Shown: positions 13,147-21,234 of the stretch, one piece after another
How the letters are laid out: every line of letters starts with the position of its first letter
Position numbering within the stretch: position 1 is the first letter of the stretch
Assembly (NCBI RefSeq): GCF_003007715.1
Contig: NZ_PXNO01000019.1
Coordinates: forward strand, 310,001 to 374,000
Direction: 5' to 3'
DNA from: Marinobacter shengliensis
Lineage (GTDB): Bacteria > Pseudomonadota > Gammaproteobacteria > Pseudomonadales > Oleiphilaceae
Length of the DNA: 64,000 nucleotides
Position numbers and translations under genes: made by a program
The notes under the pieces: model-generated
What the model was told of the DNA's origin: nothing
Seen by the model: the letters and a program-made list of their open reading frames with translations, nothing else
Databases searched by the model: none

Positions 13147-13173
13147 CTAATTTTATGCATAATAGTGTGACAA
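13136..13173. promoter_or_regulatory. Predicted divergent promoters of the arsenic locus
   Basis: Leftward, a TTGTCA -35 (plus-strand 13168-13173) is 18 bases from a TAGATA -10 (13144-13149), which overlaps the operator and would start transcription inside it. Rightward, TTTACG (13136-13141) lies inside the operator, 16 bases before CATAAT (13158-13163), facing the ACR3 gene. One dyad would therefore cover the -10 of one promoter and the -35 of the other. The elements are moderate matches to sigma-70 consensus and were chosen by eye. Confidence 0.45.
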
Positions 13174-13331
13174 GATGATGTCGTAAAGGACGAAACCGGA
13201 ATCATGAAACCCCAGTCAGCCCAGTACGGCAGGACCGCAGCGACTATCTGACCGATCGTTATTCCGAGCGCAGGGAAAGTGCAGAACAATTGTCCAAGCG
13301 CGTGAACCAACGTTCCATTTAAGGAAGTGCA

Positions 13332-14396
13332 ATGAGCAGTAACGAACTGGCCGCGGAAGCCTCATCCAGCGACATGGGTGTTTTCGAGCGCTACCTGTCT
13401 GTCTGGGTAGCCCTGGCGATTGTTGTCGGCGTAGCCCTGGGCCAACTGGCGCCCTCCGTGCCGGAAACCCTGTCCCGGTTTGAATACGCACAGGTATCCA
13501 TCCCCATCGCTATCCTGATCTGGGCAATGATCTTCCCAATGATGGCCCAGATTGATTTCATCGCCATTGTCGGGGTGCGCAAAGAGCCCAAGGGGCTGGC
13601 TATCACCACTACGGTGAACTGGCTGATCAAGCCTTTCACCATGTTTGCCATCGCCTGGTTCTTCCTGATAGTGGTGTTCGAGCCATTCATTGCCCCCGAG
13701 CTGGCGAGCGAATACCTGGCCGGCGCTATCCTGCTGGGTGCCGCTCCGTGCACTGCCATGGTGTTTGTCTGGAGTTACCTGACCCGTGGTGACGCCGCCT
13801 ACACCCTGGTACAGGTGTCCTTGAACGACATCATCATGCTGTTTGCCTTTGCGCCGATTGTCGTGTTCCTGCTGGGTATTTCTGACATCCAGGTGCCCTG
13901 GGATACGGTCATTCTCTCAGTCGTGTTGTACATCGTGATTCCGCTCACCGCCGGCTACCTGACCCGCCTAACCCTGATCGCACGCCAAGGCCAGCGCTGG
14001 TACGACGAGGTGTTCATGAAACGGCTCGGCCCGGTGACTCCGGCGGCCCTGATCGTCACACTGGTACTGCTGTTCGCGTTCCAGGGCGAGGTTATTCTGG
14101 AAAACCCGCTGCACATTGCCCTGATTGCCGTGCCGCTGATCATCCAGACCGTGCTGATCTTCTTTATTGCCTACGGCTGGGCAAAATTGTGGAAGGTACG
14201 CCACTGTATTGCTGCACCCGGCGCCATGATCGGTGCCAGCAACTTCTTTGAACTGGCGGTGGCCGCCGCCATAGCGCTGTTCGGCTTGCAGTCCGGTGCC
14301 GCGCTGGCGACCGTGGTGGGCGTGCTGGTGGAAGTGCCCTTGATGCTGATGCTGGTACGCATTGCCAATAAGACCCGTAGCCACTTCCCTGCCTGA
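13332..14396 (+). CDS. acr3: ACR3-family arsenite efflux permease
   Basis: The product is 354 residues with about ten membrane spans and the ACR3 signature GAAPCTAMVFVWSYL near residue 137, including the conserved cysteine, plus GAMIGASNFFELAVA near residue 300. It exports arsenite using the proton-motive force. The ATG at 13332 has AAGGAAG just upstream. The gene diverges from the arsC-arsR fusion across the predicted operator, so reduction (ArsC), arsenite export (ACR3) and the GAPDH/ArsJ arsenate route share one control region. The first 18 residues are polar, as usual for the family. Confidence 0.95.
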   Translation: MSSNELAAEASSSDMGVFERYLSVWVALAIVVGVALGQLAPSVPETLSRFEYAQVSIPIAILIWAMIFPMMAQIDFIAIVGVRKEPKGLAITTTVNWLIKPFTMFAIAWFFLIVVFEPFIAPELASEYLAGAILLGAAPCTAMVFVWSYLTRGDAAYTLVQVSLNDIIMLFAFAPIVVFLLGISDIQVPWDTVILSVVLYIVIPLTAGYLTRLTLIARQGQRWYDEVFMKRLGPVTPAALIVTLVLLFAFQGEVILENPLHIALIAVPLIIQTVLIFFIAYGWAKLWKVRHCIAAPGAMIGASNFFELAVAAAIALFGLQSGAALATVVGVLVEVPLMLMLVRIANKTRSHFPA

Positions 14397-14408
14397 GAAA
14401 ACGGAAAC

Positions 14409-14439
14409 TTACCCGCGAGGACGCCTGTCCTGCGGGTAA
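14409..14439 (+). terminator. Hairpin after ACR3, possible terminator
   Basis: Thirteen bases after the ACR3 stop, TTACCCGC pairs with GCGGGTAA, enclosing a second short stem (AGGA/TCCT) and a six-base loop. No T tract follows, so it may end transcription weakly or only protect the 3' end. Confidence 0.4.
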
Positions 14440-14530
14440 TCTCAACTGCCTGTTCAGCCCCGCCCGCGCCTGATACTATCGCCCGCTGGCAAACCGGGAG
14501 GGGCCTCTCCCAGCAAACGGACAGGACAAC

Positions 14531-15328
14531 ATGGATTTCTTTCAGGCGTTTTTTCTCGGCATTCTTCAGGGGCTGACAGAGTTTCTCCCCATCTCCAGCT
14601 CCGGCCACCTGATACTGATCCCGGCCTTTTTCGAATGGACTGACCAGGGCGTCGGCTTTGACCTGGCCGTGCACGTAGGCACCCTGTTGGCGGTCGTGCT
14701 GTACTTCCGCAAAGACGTGTTCGCCATCACCCGGGATGGGCTGTTATCCCTGAGTAAACGCCAGATGATTGGCCAAGGCAATATGGCCTGGTTCCTAGTG
14801 ATCGGCACCATCCCCGCTGGCCTGGCGGGGCTGGCCTTGCTGGACATGATCGACAACGAGCTGCGGGCGGTGGAAGTGATTTTCTTCACGACGCTGATCT
14901 TTGGTCTGCTCCTGGGCTGGGCCGACTGGCGCCCGAACAAAGGCCGGACCCTGGATTCGCTGACCTGGAAGGATGCCCTGCTGGTAGGCTGCGCACAGGC
15001 CCTGGCCCTCATCCCCGGCACCTCCCGCTCCGGCGCCACCATCACCGCCGGTCTGCTGCTGGGCATGAGCCGACAGACGGCGTCCCGGTTTTCCTTTCTG
15101 CTGGCGATTCCGATTACGGCACTGGCTTCGGCGGTGAAGCTTCTGGAGGCTGCGACGTCTGATATTACCGTGGACTGGACCGGATTTCTGGTAGGTGGTG
15201 TAACGGCCTTTGTCATGGCGATTACCGCCATCCATTTCTTCCTGAAGTGGTTGAACAAGGTAGGCATGTGGCCCTATGTTCTCTACCGCATCGCATTGGC
15301 GGGTGTGATTTACGCGGTTCTGATGTAA
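14531..15328 (+). CDS. uppP: Undecaprenyl-diphosphatase UppP (BacA)
   Basis: The product is 265 residues, the usual length, with about eight membrane spans. Both family motifs are present: EFLPISSSGHLIL near residue 17 and PGTSRSGATITAGLLLGMSR near residue 160, with the catalytic Glu/His/Arg residues. The enzyme removes a phosphate from undecaprenyl diphosphate to recycle the lipid carrier of peptidoglycan and other polymers. It stands alone: a gap separates it from ACR3, and downstream it converges on uvrD across a hairpin repeat. Confidence 0.96.
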   Translation: MDFFQAFFLGILQGLTEFLPISSSGHLILIPAFFEWTDQGVGFDLAVHVGTLLAVVLYFRKDVFAITRDGLLSLSKRQMIGQGNMAWFLVIGTIPAGLAGLALLDMIDNELRAVEVIFFTTLIFGLLLGWADWRPNKGRTLDSLTWKDALLVGCAQALALIPGTSRSGATITAGLLLGMSRQTASRFSFLLAIPITALASAVKLLEAATSDITVDWTGFLVGGVTAFVMAITAIHFFLKWLNKVGMWPYVLYRIALAGVIYAVLM

Positions 15329-15354
15329 CGGCGGCCAACACATTGCTTGGGGCG

Positions 15355-15463
15355 CAGGGTTGGGTAGGCCTTTCCAAAACTGTGCGGAGCCATGGATGGC
15401 GGAGCCCAAGCGTCACATGGATGTGCCGAAGGAGCGTGTTTTGGAAAGGCCTACCCAACCCTG
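15355..15463 (+). repeat. Hairpin repeat element, copy A
   Basis: This 109-base element begins and ends with perfect 26-base inverted arms (15355-15380 and 15438-15463; the left arm starts CAGGGTTGGGTAGGCC). The 57-base centre contains two related pieces beginning CATGGATG. An inverted copy (copy B) lies at 31763-31872 with an almost identical centre. Copy A sits between the convergent 3' ends of uppP and uvrD, where it could end transcription both ways, although no T tract follows. No coding capacity is apparent. Confidence 0.92.
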
Positions 15464-15478
15464 TGCGACACTCCTGAA

Positions 15479-17644
15479 CTAGCAGGCTTCCAACGGAGCA
15501 TAAGCCAACACCAGCCACTTGGCCCCCTCATCAAAGTTCACCTGCACGCGAGTATGGTGCCCGGTCCCCTCGGAGTTCATCACGATGCCCTCACCAAACT
15601 TCGGATGACGAACGCGCTGGCCGAGGCTGAAACCGGACTGCTGGGCCGAATCCTGGCTGAACATGCTCTCATTCGGACGACCGACCATCGCCGGGCGCGT
15701 CACCGTATTGCGCAACCGCACTTCCTGCAGGCAATCCGCCGGAATCTCCCGCACAAACCGCGACAACGCATGGAACTTCTCCTGCCCGTACAAACGGCGG
15801 GATTCCGCGTAAGTAAGCACCAGCTTTTTCATCGCCCGGGTAATGCCCACATAGGCCAGCCGACGCTCCTCTTCCATGCGCCCCGGCTCTTCCAGCGACA
15901 TGCTGTGAGGGAACAAACCTTCCTCCACACCCGCCAGGAACACCAGCGGGAATTCCAGGCCCTTGGCCGAGTGCAGAGTCATCAACTGCACGCTGTCTTC
16001 ATGGACATCGGCCTGGGCCTCGCCCGCATCCAGTGCTGCCTGGGCGATGAACTCCCCCAGCGGGTCGACACCGTCTTCCACCTCGAAATCCGACAGCGCG
16101 TTCACTAGCTCTTCCAGGTTCTCTACCCTCGCCTGGCCCTTCTCACCTTTTTCGCTGGCGTGGTAGTCCTTCAGGCCACTGGCTTCGATGGCCTGTTTCA
16201 TCAGGCCCTGCAATGACGCCTCACCAACCATTTCAGACAAGCCGTTGATGATCTCCATAAACGACTGCAAACCGGTTTTCGCCCGGCCCTTGACCTGGCC
16301 CGCCGCCAGTAGGCGCTCGGCGGATTCCCACAGGGAAATGCCTTGCTCGGTGGCGTATTCCCGCAATTCCGCCAGGCTCTTGGCTCCGATGCCCCGGGTG
16401 GGAATGTTTACTACCCGTTCAAAGGCGGCGTCGTCCCGGTGGTACTGCACCAGGCGCAAGTATGCCAGGGCGTTGCGGATTTCCTGGCGATCATAGAAGC
16501 GCAGGCCGCCGTATACCCGGTAAGGAATACCCTGGCGCATCAGCGCCTCTTCCAGCACACGGGATTGCGCATTGGAGCGATACAGGATGGCGGATTCGCT
16601 GCGCAGATTGCCGTCGTTAACCCAGGCATTGATGGAATCGGCGATGTAGTTGGCTTCATCCTGCTCGTTGAACGCGGCGTACAGGCTGATGGGCTCGCCA
16701 TCCGGGCCGTCGGTCCACAATTCCTTGCCCAAACGGCCCTGGTTGTTGGCGATCACCGAGTTGGCGGCCTTCAGGATCATCTGGGTGGATCGGTAGTTCT
16801 GCTCCAGTCTGACCAGCCGGGCATTGGGAAAGTCCCGCTGGTACTGCTGTATGTTCTCGATCTTGGCGCCACGCCAGCCGTAGATGGACTGGTCGTCATC
16901 ACCCACCACGGTCAGCGGAACGCGGTTACTGGCCAGCACCTGCAACCAGGCGTATTGAATGGTGTTGGTGTCCTGGAACTCGTCCACCAGAATGTGCTGG
17001 AAACGCTGCTGGTAATGCTTCAGCAATTCCGGCCGATGCAACCACAGTTCGTGGGAGCGCAGCAGCAGCTCACCAAAATCCACCAGGCCGCCCTGCTGGC
17101 AGAGCTTTTCATATTGACGGTAGATCTTGAGCATGGTGCTGGTGAAGTGGTCGCCGGGATTTTCCTGGATGTGGTCCGCGCGCAGGCCTTCGTCTTTCTG
17201 GCTGTTGATGAACCACTGGGCCTGTTTGGGCGGCCACTGGCTTTCATCAATCTGAAACTCCCGCATCACTCGCTTGATCATGCGCAGCTGGTCGTCGCTG
17301 TCCAGCACCTGAAAATTCTCCGGCAGGCCGGCGTCTTTCCAGTGAGAGCGCAGCAAACGGTGGGCAATGCCGTGAAAGGTGCCGAACCATAACCCGCGGG
17401 AGGGAATACTCATCATCTCTTCGATGCGGTAGCGCATCTCCTTGGCGGCCTTGTTGGTAAAGGTCACCGCCAGGATACCGGTGGGCGGCACCCGGTCTAC
17501 CGTCATCAGCCAGGCAATCCGGTGCACCAGTACACGGGTTTTACCACTGCCCGCGCCGGCCAGCACCAGCAGGTGATCGTTCTGGGCGGTAACGGCCTCG
17601 CGCTGGGCGTCGTTCAGGGGGTCGATAATGTGGGAGACATCCAT
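15479..17644 (-). CDS. uvrD: DNA helicase II UvrD
   Basis: The product is 721 residues, as expected for UvrD. Superfamily 1 motifs are all visible: Walker A LAGAGSGKTRVL near residue 25, ILVDEFQDTN near 215, GDDDQSIYGWRGA near 245, LEQNYRS near 277 and TLHSAKGLEF near 560. A C-terminal module (GQRVRHPKFGEGIVM) is the Tudor-like fold of UvrD/PcrA that contacts RNA polymerase. It unwinds DNA 3' to 5' in nucleotide excision and mismatch repair. I use the ATG at 17644; one at 17659 is also possible and neither has a strong ribosome site. Confidence 0.95.
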   Translation of the reverse strand: MDVSHIIDPLNDAQREAVTAQNDHLLVLAGAGSGKTRVLVHRIAWLMTVDRVPPTGILAVTFTNKAAKEMRYRIEEMMSIPSRGLWFGTFHGIAHRLLRSHWKDAGLPENFQVLDSDDQLRMIKRVMREFQIDESQWPPKQAQWFINSQKDEGLRADHIQENPGDHFTSTMLKIYRQYEKLCQQGGLVDFGELLLRSHELWLHRPELLKHYQQRFQHILVDEFQDTNTIQYAWLQVLASNRVPLTVVGDDDQSIYGWRGAKIENIQQYQRDFPNARLVRLEQNYRSTQMILKAANSVIANNQGRLGKELWTDGPDGEPISLYAAFNEQDEANYIADSINAWVNDGNLRSESAILYRSNAQSRVLEEALMRQGIPYRVYGGLRFYDRQEIRNALAYLRLVQYHRDDAAFERVVNIPTRGIGAKSLAELREYATEQGISLWESAERLLAAGQVKGRAKTGLQSFMEIINGLSEMVGEASLQGLMKQAIEASGLKDYHASEKGEKGQARVENLEELVNALSDFEVEDGVDPLGEFIAQAALDAGEAQADVHEDSVQLMTLHSAKGLEFPLVFLAGVEEGLFPHSMSLEEPGRMEEERRLAYVGITRAMKKLVLTYAESRRLYGQEKFHALSRFVREIPADCLQEVRLRNTVTRPAMVGRPNESMFSQDSAQQSGFSLGQRVRHPKFGEGIVMNSEGTGHHTRVQVNFDEGAKWLVLAYAPLEAC

Positions 17645-17767
17645 GGAGATAGACTTCATCACTGTTTAAATTTACAGGGCATTGTATCAGGCCTGATCAA
17701 CTACGTCCTTTGTCCTGAGATCCTACCTAAAAACGGGTATACCACCTGAAATTTCAATGAGTAACCT

Positions 17768-17794
17768 TCAAGAGAGTGGCGTTTCAGCCGATAC
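17768..17794 (+). promoter_or_regulatory. Predicted sigma-28 (FliA) promoter of the chemoreceptor gene
   Basis: TCAA (17768-17771), 15 bases, then GCCGATAC (17787-17794). The flagellar sigma factor recognises TAAA-N15-GCCGATAA, so the -10 matches at seven of eight positions and the -35 at three of four with exact spacing. It lies about 105 bases before the chemoreceptor ATG, in the only gap large enough for a promoter, and chemoreceptor genes are classical members of this regulon. Confidence 0.65.
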
Positions 17795-17898
17795 ACCCTT
17801 TAACACACTGACACATTAATTCTGTGTCAGGCGTTCAAAAAACAACCTAGAATGCCGGCCGACTAAAGTCTTAGGACTGACCGACAGGGACTGACAAC

Positions 17899-19512
17899 AT
17901 GCTCTCATCACTCAAAATTTCTCACAAACTGGCCCTGCTGGTTGTGGTTGCCGTTACCGCCTTTGTGGTCAGCCAGACGTTTTCGATTATCACCGAACGA
18001 AGCAACTCCGAGCGGTTGACCGAAGTACGGGACCAGCTGTACCCGTCGCTTGAACTGTCCACGATCAATCAGGGTCATTTGCAGCTGATCGAGACTCAGA
18101 TCAACAGTGCAGTCACCACCGGGGATGACCAACAACTGGCCGCTACCAGCGACCAGAAAGATGAGATTGCAGCCAATCTTCGCAAGATCGCCTCGCTCAA
18201 TCCGGATTTGAGCCAACAGGCAACCAGCCTGAGCCGAGACCTGGAGACCTATTACGGCAATGCGACGCGCATCGCCACGGCCATTATTGAGGGCACCGCC
18301 GACTTCAACCGCATCGGCCGGGACGCCTCCGCCAACGCCAATCGCCTGGAAAAACTGCGGAATGACCTGGACTCCATGCGCAGCGCCATGGAAACCCGAC
18401 TGATCCAGGCCATTGACAACACCACGGCCGCCTCCAGTGAGGCTGGCACCGTGTCACTGGTCATTCTGGTGGTGGCATTGATTGCCCTGGTCACCCTGAG
18501 CCTGATTATTGGCCGCTCGATCTCAAGCAGCCTGAACCAGATCATCAGCTCTCTGCGCAACATGGCCTCAGGCGAAGGAGACCTTACCTCCCGTATTCAT
18601 TACGAGGGCAAGGACGAACTCCGGGCACTGGTGAACCAATTCAACAAGTTCGTTGAGAAACTTCACGGGTCTTTCGCAACGATCCAGCAGGATATTGGTG
18701 AACTTAACAGTGTTGCCTCGCACCTCGCCGGCACCAGCCGGACCAACCTGGGGCGCATCAGCCAGCAGGCCCAAGCCATCTCCTCAACCCGAAACTCCGT
18801 TGAAGAACTGGTCAAGAGCGTTGAAGAAGTGGCGGGCTTTGCCTCGTCCGCGTCTGACCAGACTCAAGACGCTGCAAAATTTGCCACTGCCGGTCAGCAA
18901 AAGGTCAACAGCAATATCAGCACCATCCGGGAATTGATGGCAGAAATCGAAAAGACTGCAGGCCTGGTAAACCAGTTTGACGAATTCTCCGTGAAGGTAG
19001 GCGGGCTGCTGGAAACGATTCAAACCGTCGCTGAACAAACCAACCTGCTGGCACTGAATGCCGCCATCGAAGCTGCCCGAGCCGGCGAGCACGGCCGAGG
19101 TTTTGCCGTGGTGGCAGACGAAGTACGGGGACTGGCCGTGCGCACCCACAAAGCAACCGAAGAAATCCAGCAGGTGATTTCCGAGTTGTCGAAGTTGTCA
19201 GGTAACGCCGTTACCTCCATGAAGGGCAGCGTGGAAATGGCCCGTGAGGGCGTCGATGCCACCACTGAGTCCGGCGAGGTCCTGAGCAAGATCCTTGAAA
19301 ACGTTCAGCAGATCAGCGAGCTGAACGAACAAATCGCTGCTGCCACCTATGAGCAGAGCACCACCTTCAGCGAAGTCACCGGCCACATGGGCGATATGCA
19401 TCGCAACGCCGAGGCGGTGATGGAAAGCACCGATGAGCTGGACAACGTCAGCCGCAAGATCCAGGACGTCAGTAATGGATTGCAGAGCGTTGCCGGCCAG
19501 TTCCGCGTTTAA
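17899..19512 (+). CDS. Methyl-accepting chemotaxis protein
   Basis: The product is 537 residues. A first membrane span at about 9-28 and a second at about 187-207 enclose a mainly helical periplasmic domain without a recognisable PAS/Cache signature, like a four-helix-bundle sensor. A HAMP segment follows ([20 protein letters not shown]) and the cytoplasmic signalling tip [20 protein letters not shown] starts near residue 379. It would control CheA through CheW. A sigma-28-type promoter lies upstream, and a porin and a small PstS-like protein follow closely, hinting that the ligand may arrive bound to a periplasmic protein. Confidence 0.94.
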   Translation: MLSSLKISHKLALLVVVAVTAFVVSQTFSIITERSNSERLTEVRDQLYPSLELSTINQGHLQLIETQINSAVTTGDDQQLAATSDQKDEIAANLRKIASLNPDLSQQATSLSRDLETYYGNATRIATAIIEGTADFNRIGRDASANANRLEKLRNDLDSMRSAMETRLIQAIDNTTAASSEAGTVSLVILVVALIALVTLSLIIGRSISSSLNQIISSLRNMASGEGDLTSRIHYEGKDELRALVNQFNKFVEKLHGSFATIQQDIGELNSVASHLAGTSRTNLGRISQQAQAISSTRNSVEELVKSVEEVAGFASSASDQTQDAAKFATAGQQKVNSNISTIRELMAEIEKTAGLVNQFDEFSVKVGGLLETIQTVAEQTNLLALNAAIEAARAGEHGRGFAVVADEVRGLAVRTHKATEEIQQVISELSKLSGNAVTSMKGSVEMAREGVDATTESGEVLSKILENVQQISELNEQIAAATYEQSTTFSEVTGHMGDMHRNAEAVMESTDELDNVSRKIQDVSNGLQSVAGQFRV

Positions 19513-19540
19513 TACCTAACCAAAGACTAGGATGTACCTG

Positions 19541-20746
19541 ATGAAGAGACTGTTCTCCGTCGCGCCCCTGGCGTTGGCGATCACCGCCGCACCCGCCATG
19601 GCACAAGACACCGAGCAAACCCTGGAGCGCATGCAGCAACAGCTGAACGCCATGCAGCAGCAGTTGAATTCGGCCCGCAACACCGGCGTCCGGTTTAACG
19701 GCTTTTTCAGCACCGGCTACGCACGTGCGAGTAACGACGCTGGCTACGCTGGTATCACCGAAGAATCCGAAGTCAAAGACCTGAGCCTGTTTGCACTTCA
19801 GGGTACCTTTGACGTTACCCAGAAAAGCCAGATTGTGATGCAGCTGGTTGGCCGTGGCGCCGATGATTGGGAGCCAGAAGTCGAGTGGGCCTACCTGAGC
19901 CACCGCCCGACCAACAACCTGCAACTGCGTGCCGGCAAGATGCGTATTCCGTTCTTCATGTACTCGGATTCTCTGGAAGTTGGCTACGCCCAGCCCTGGG
20001 CCAGGCCACCCCAGGCGGTGTATGGCCCGATTGCAGTGACCAGTTACGTGGGTGCCGATGCCAGCTACAACCTGAATTTCGACAACTCCTCGTTGACCGC
20101 GACCGGCTTTACCGGCTTTACCGATGAAGATGGCAATTCCGGCGACGTTCAGCTGCGCAACATCGCAGGCATGAACCTGACCTGGACCGACTATGTATGG
20201 ACCATCCGGGGCGTTGCTGCAACGGCTGAAGCCGATATTGATGCGACACGACTGGGCGCGCTGGCGGCACAGAGCGGCATTACATTACCGGCTGGGATCA
20301 CCCAACTCGCCGACGGCGATCGAGGGAACTTCTATGGTCTGGGCGCGAGCTATGACAACGGCAGCTGGCAGATCATCGGTGAAGTCACGCGGGTAGAAGT
20401 CGATGGCAAGTTCGCCGATACCGACTCCGCTTACTTGTCTGTTGGTCACCGTTTCGGCAGCTGGACGCCGTATGTTGCAACAGGCTGGACAGAGAGCAAG
20501 GACGATAACGAGCGCACGGGTGCCTTTATTCCTGGCGTGGTGCCGGAGTCGATCCTCAACTACCAGCGCAATGAATACAGCGTTGGTACTCGCTGGGACA
20601 TCACCCCGGGCGTAGCCATCAAAGCAGACATCACCCACGTTCGTGGGCTCGATAAGGGCTTTGGCAATCTGAACACCGCCTACATGCTGGAAAGCAACGC
20701 CAGCAGCACCAACGTCTACACCCTGAAAATCGACTCAGCGTTTTAA
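19541..20746 (+). CDS. Outer-membrane porin with N-terminal coiled coil
   Basis: The product is 401 residues. A signal peptide (MKRLFSVAPLALAITAAPAMA) is followed by a short glutamine-rich coiled coil (LERMQQQLNAMQQQLNSA), then a beta-barrel with the start GVRFNGFFSTGYARA, the conserved AGKMRIPFFMYSD segment and a terminal phenylalanine (KIDSAF), as in trimeric porins. AGGA is eight bases before the ATG at 19541; an earlier ATG at 19532 is inside that site. Only 28 bases separate it from the chemoreceptor stop, and nine from the next gene, so the three form one operon. The transported solute is unknown. Confidence 0.88.
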   Translation: MKRLFSVAPLALAITAAPAMAQDTEQTLERMQQQLNAMQQQLNSARNTGVRFNGFFSTGYARASNDAGYAGITEESEVKDLSLFALQGTFDVTQKSQIVMQLVGRGADDWEPEVEWAYLSHRPTNNLQLRAGKMRIPFFMYSDSLEVGYAQPWARPPQAVYGPIAVTSYVGADASYNLNFDNSSLTATGFTGFTDEDGNSGDVQLRNIAGMNLTWTDYVWTIRGVAATAEADIDATRLGALAAQSGITLPAGITQLADGDRGNFYGLGASYDNGSWQIIGEVTRVEVDGKFADTDSAYLSVGHRFGSWTPYVATGWTESKDDNERTGAFIPGVVPESILNYQRNEYSVGTRWDITPGVAIKADITHVRGLDKGFGNLNTAYMLESNASSTNVYTLKIDSAF

Positions 20747-20755
20747 GGAGGCCCC

Positions 20756-21169
20756 ATGAAGAAGCTTAGCCTGTTGTTAGCGGCCTGCTTGATGGCCAGC
20801 CCCCTCGCCTTGGCAGATGTGGTGATTATTGGTCACCCGAGTGGCCCGGACAGCATCAGTTCCAATCAAGTTCGTGATCTGTACCTGAACCGCAGTCAGG
20901 CGCTACCGGATGGCCAAAGTGCCAACCCCTTCGAGCTGCCGGAAGGCGACGCTACCCGCGCCGAGTTCCACAGCAAGGTCACCGGCCGTAACGATGCCCA
21001 GCTGAAAGCCTTCTGGTCTCAGCAGGTGTTCACCGGCCGTGGCCAACCGCCGGAAGAAGCGGGCAATGCCTCCGCCATGAAAGCCCAGGTCGCTTCCACG
21101 CCCGGTGCCATTGGTTACATCGACTCCGCCGATGTGGATGACAGCGTCAAGGTGATCCTGACGCCCTGA
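20756..21169 (+). CDS. Small PstS-like periplasmic protein
   Basis: The product is 137 residues with a signal peptide (MKKLSLLLAACLMASPLALA). The mature part resembles one lobe of phosphate-binding PstS proteins: IGHPSGPDSISSNQVRDLYLN at the start, a central EFHSKVTGRN and the C-terminal STPGAIGYIDSADV. It is less than half the length of a full binding protein, so it cannot be a normal two-lobed transporter subunit, and no ABC permease is nearby. It is the last gene of the chemoreceptor-porin operon, preceded by AGGAGG, and is followed by a strong terminator. A role in presenting ligand to the receptor is a guess. Confidence 0.82.
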   Translation: MKKLSLLLAACLMASPLALADVVIIGHPSGPDSISSNQVRDLYLNRSQALPDGQSANPFELPEGDATRAEFHSKVTGRNDAQLKAFWSQQVFTGRGQPPEEAGNASAMKAQVASTPGAIGYIDSADVDDSVKVILTP

Positions 21170-21185
21170 GCTCCGGCTCTGAAAT

Positions 21186-21217
21186 GCAAAAAGGCGAGCC
21201 GAGGCTCGCCTTTTTGC
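21186..21217. terminator. Bidirectional terminator
   Basis: GCAAAAAGGCGAGCC pairs perfectly with GGCTCGCCTTTTTGC over 15 bases around a two-base centre (which must open to form the loop). A runs and T runs flank the GC core, so it can end both the rightward porin operon and the leftward gabD transcript. Confidence 0.92.
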
Positions 21218-21234
21218 CGTTTTGAGGTTGATGA

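Noticed and set aside
13204..13251. Short open frame (MKPQSAQYGRTAATI) before the ACR3 gene
   Set aside because: Fifteen codons, no family resemblance and no conserved context visible; a leader peptide cannot be argued from this sequence alone.
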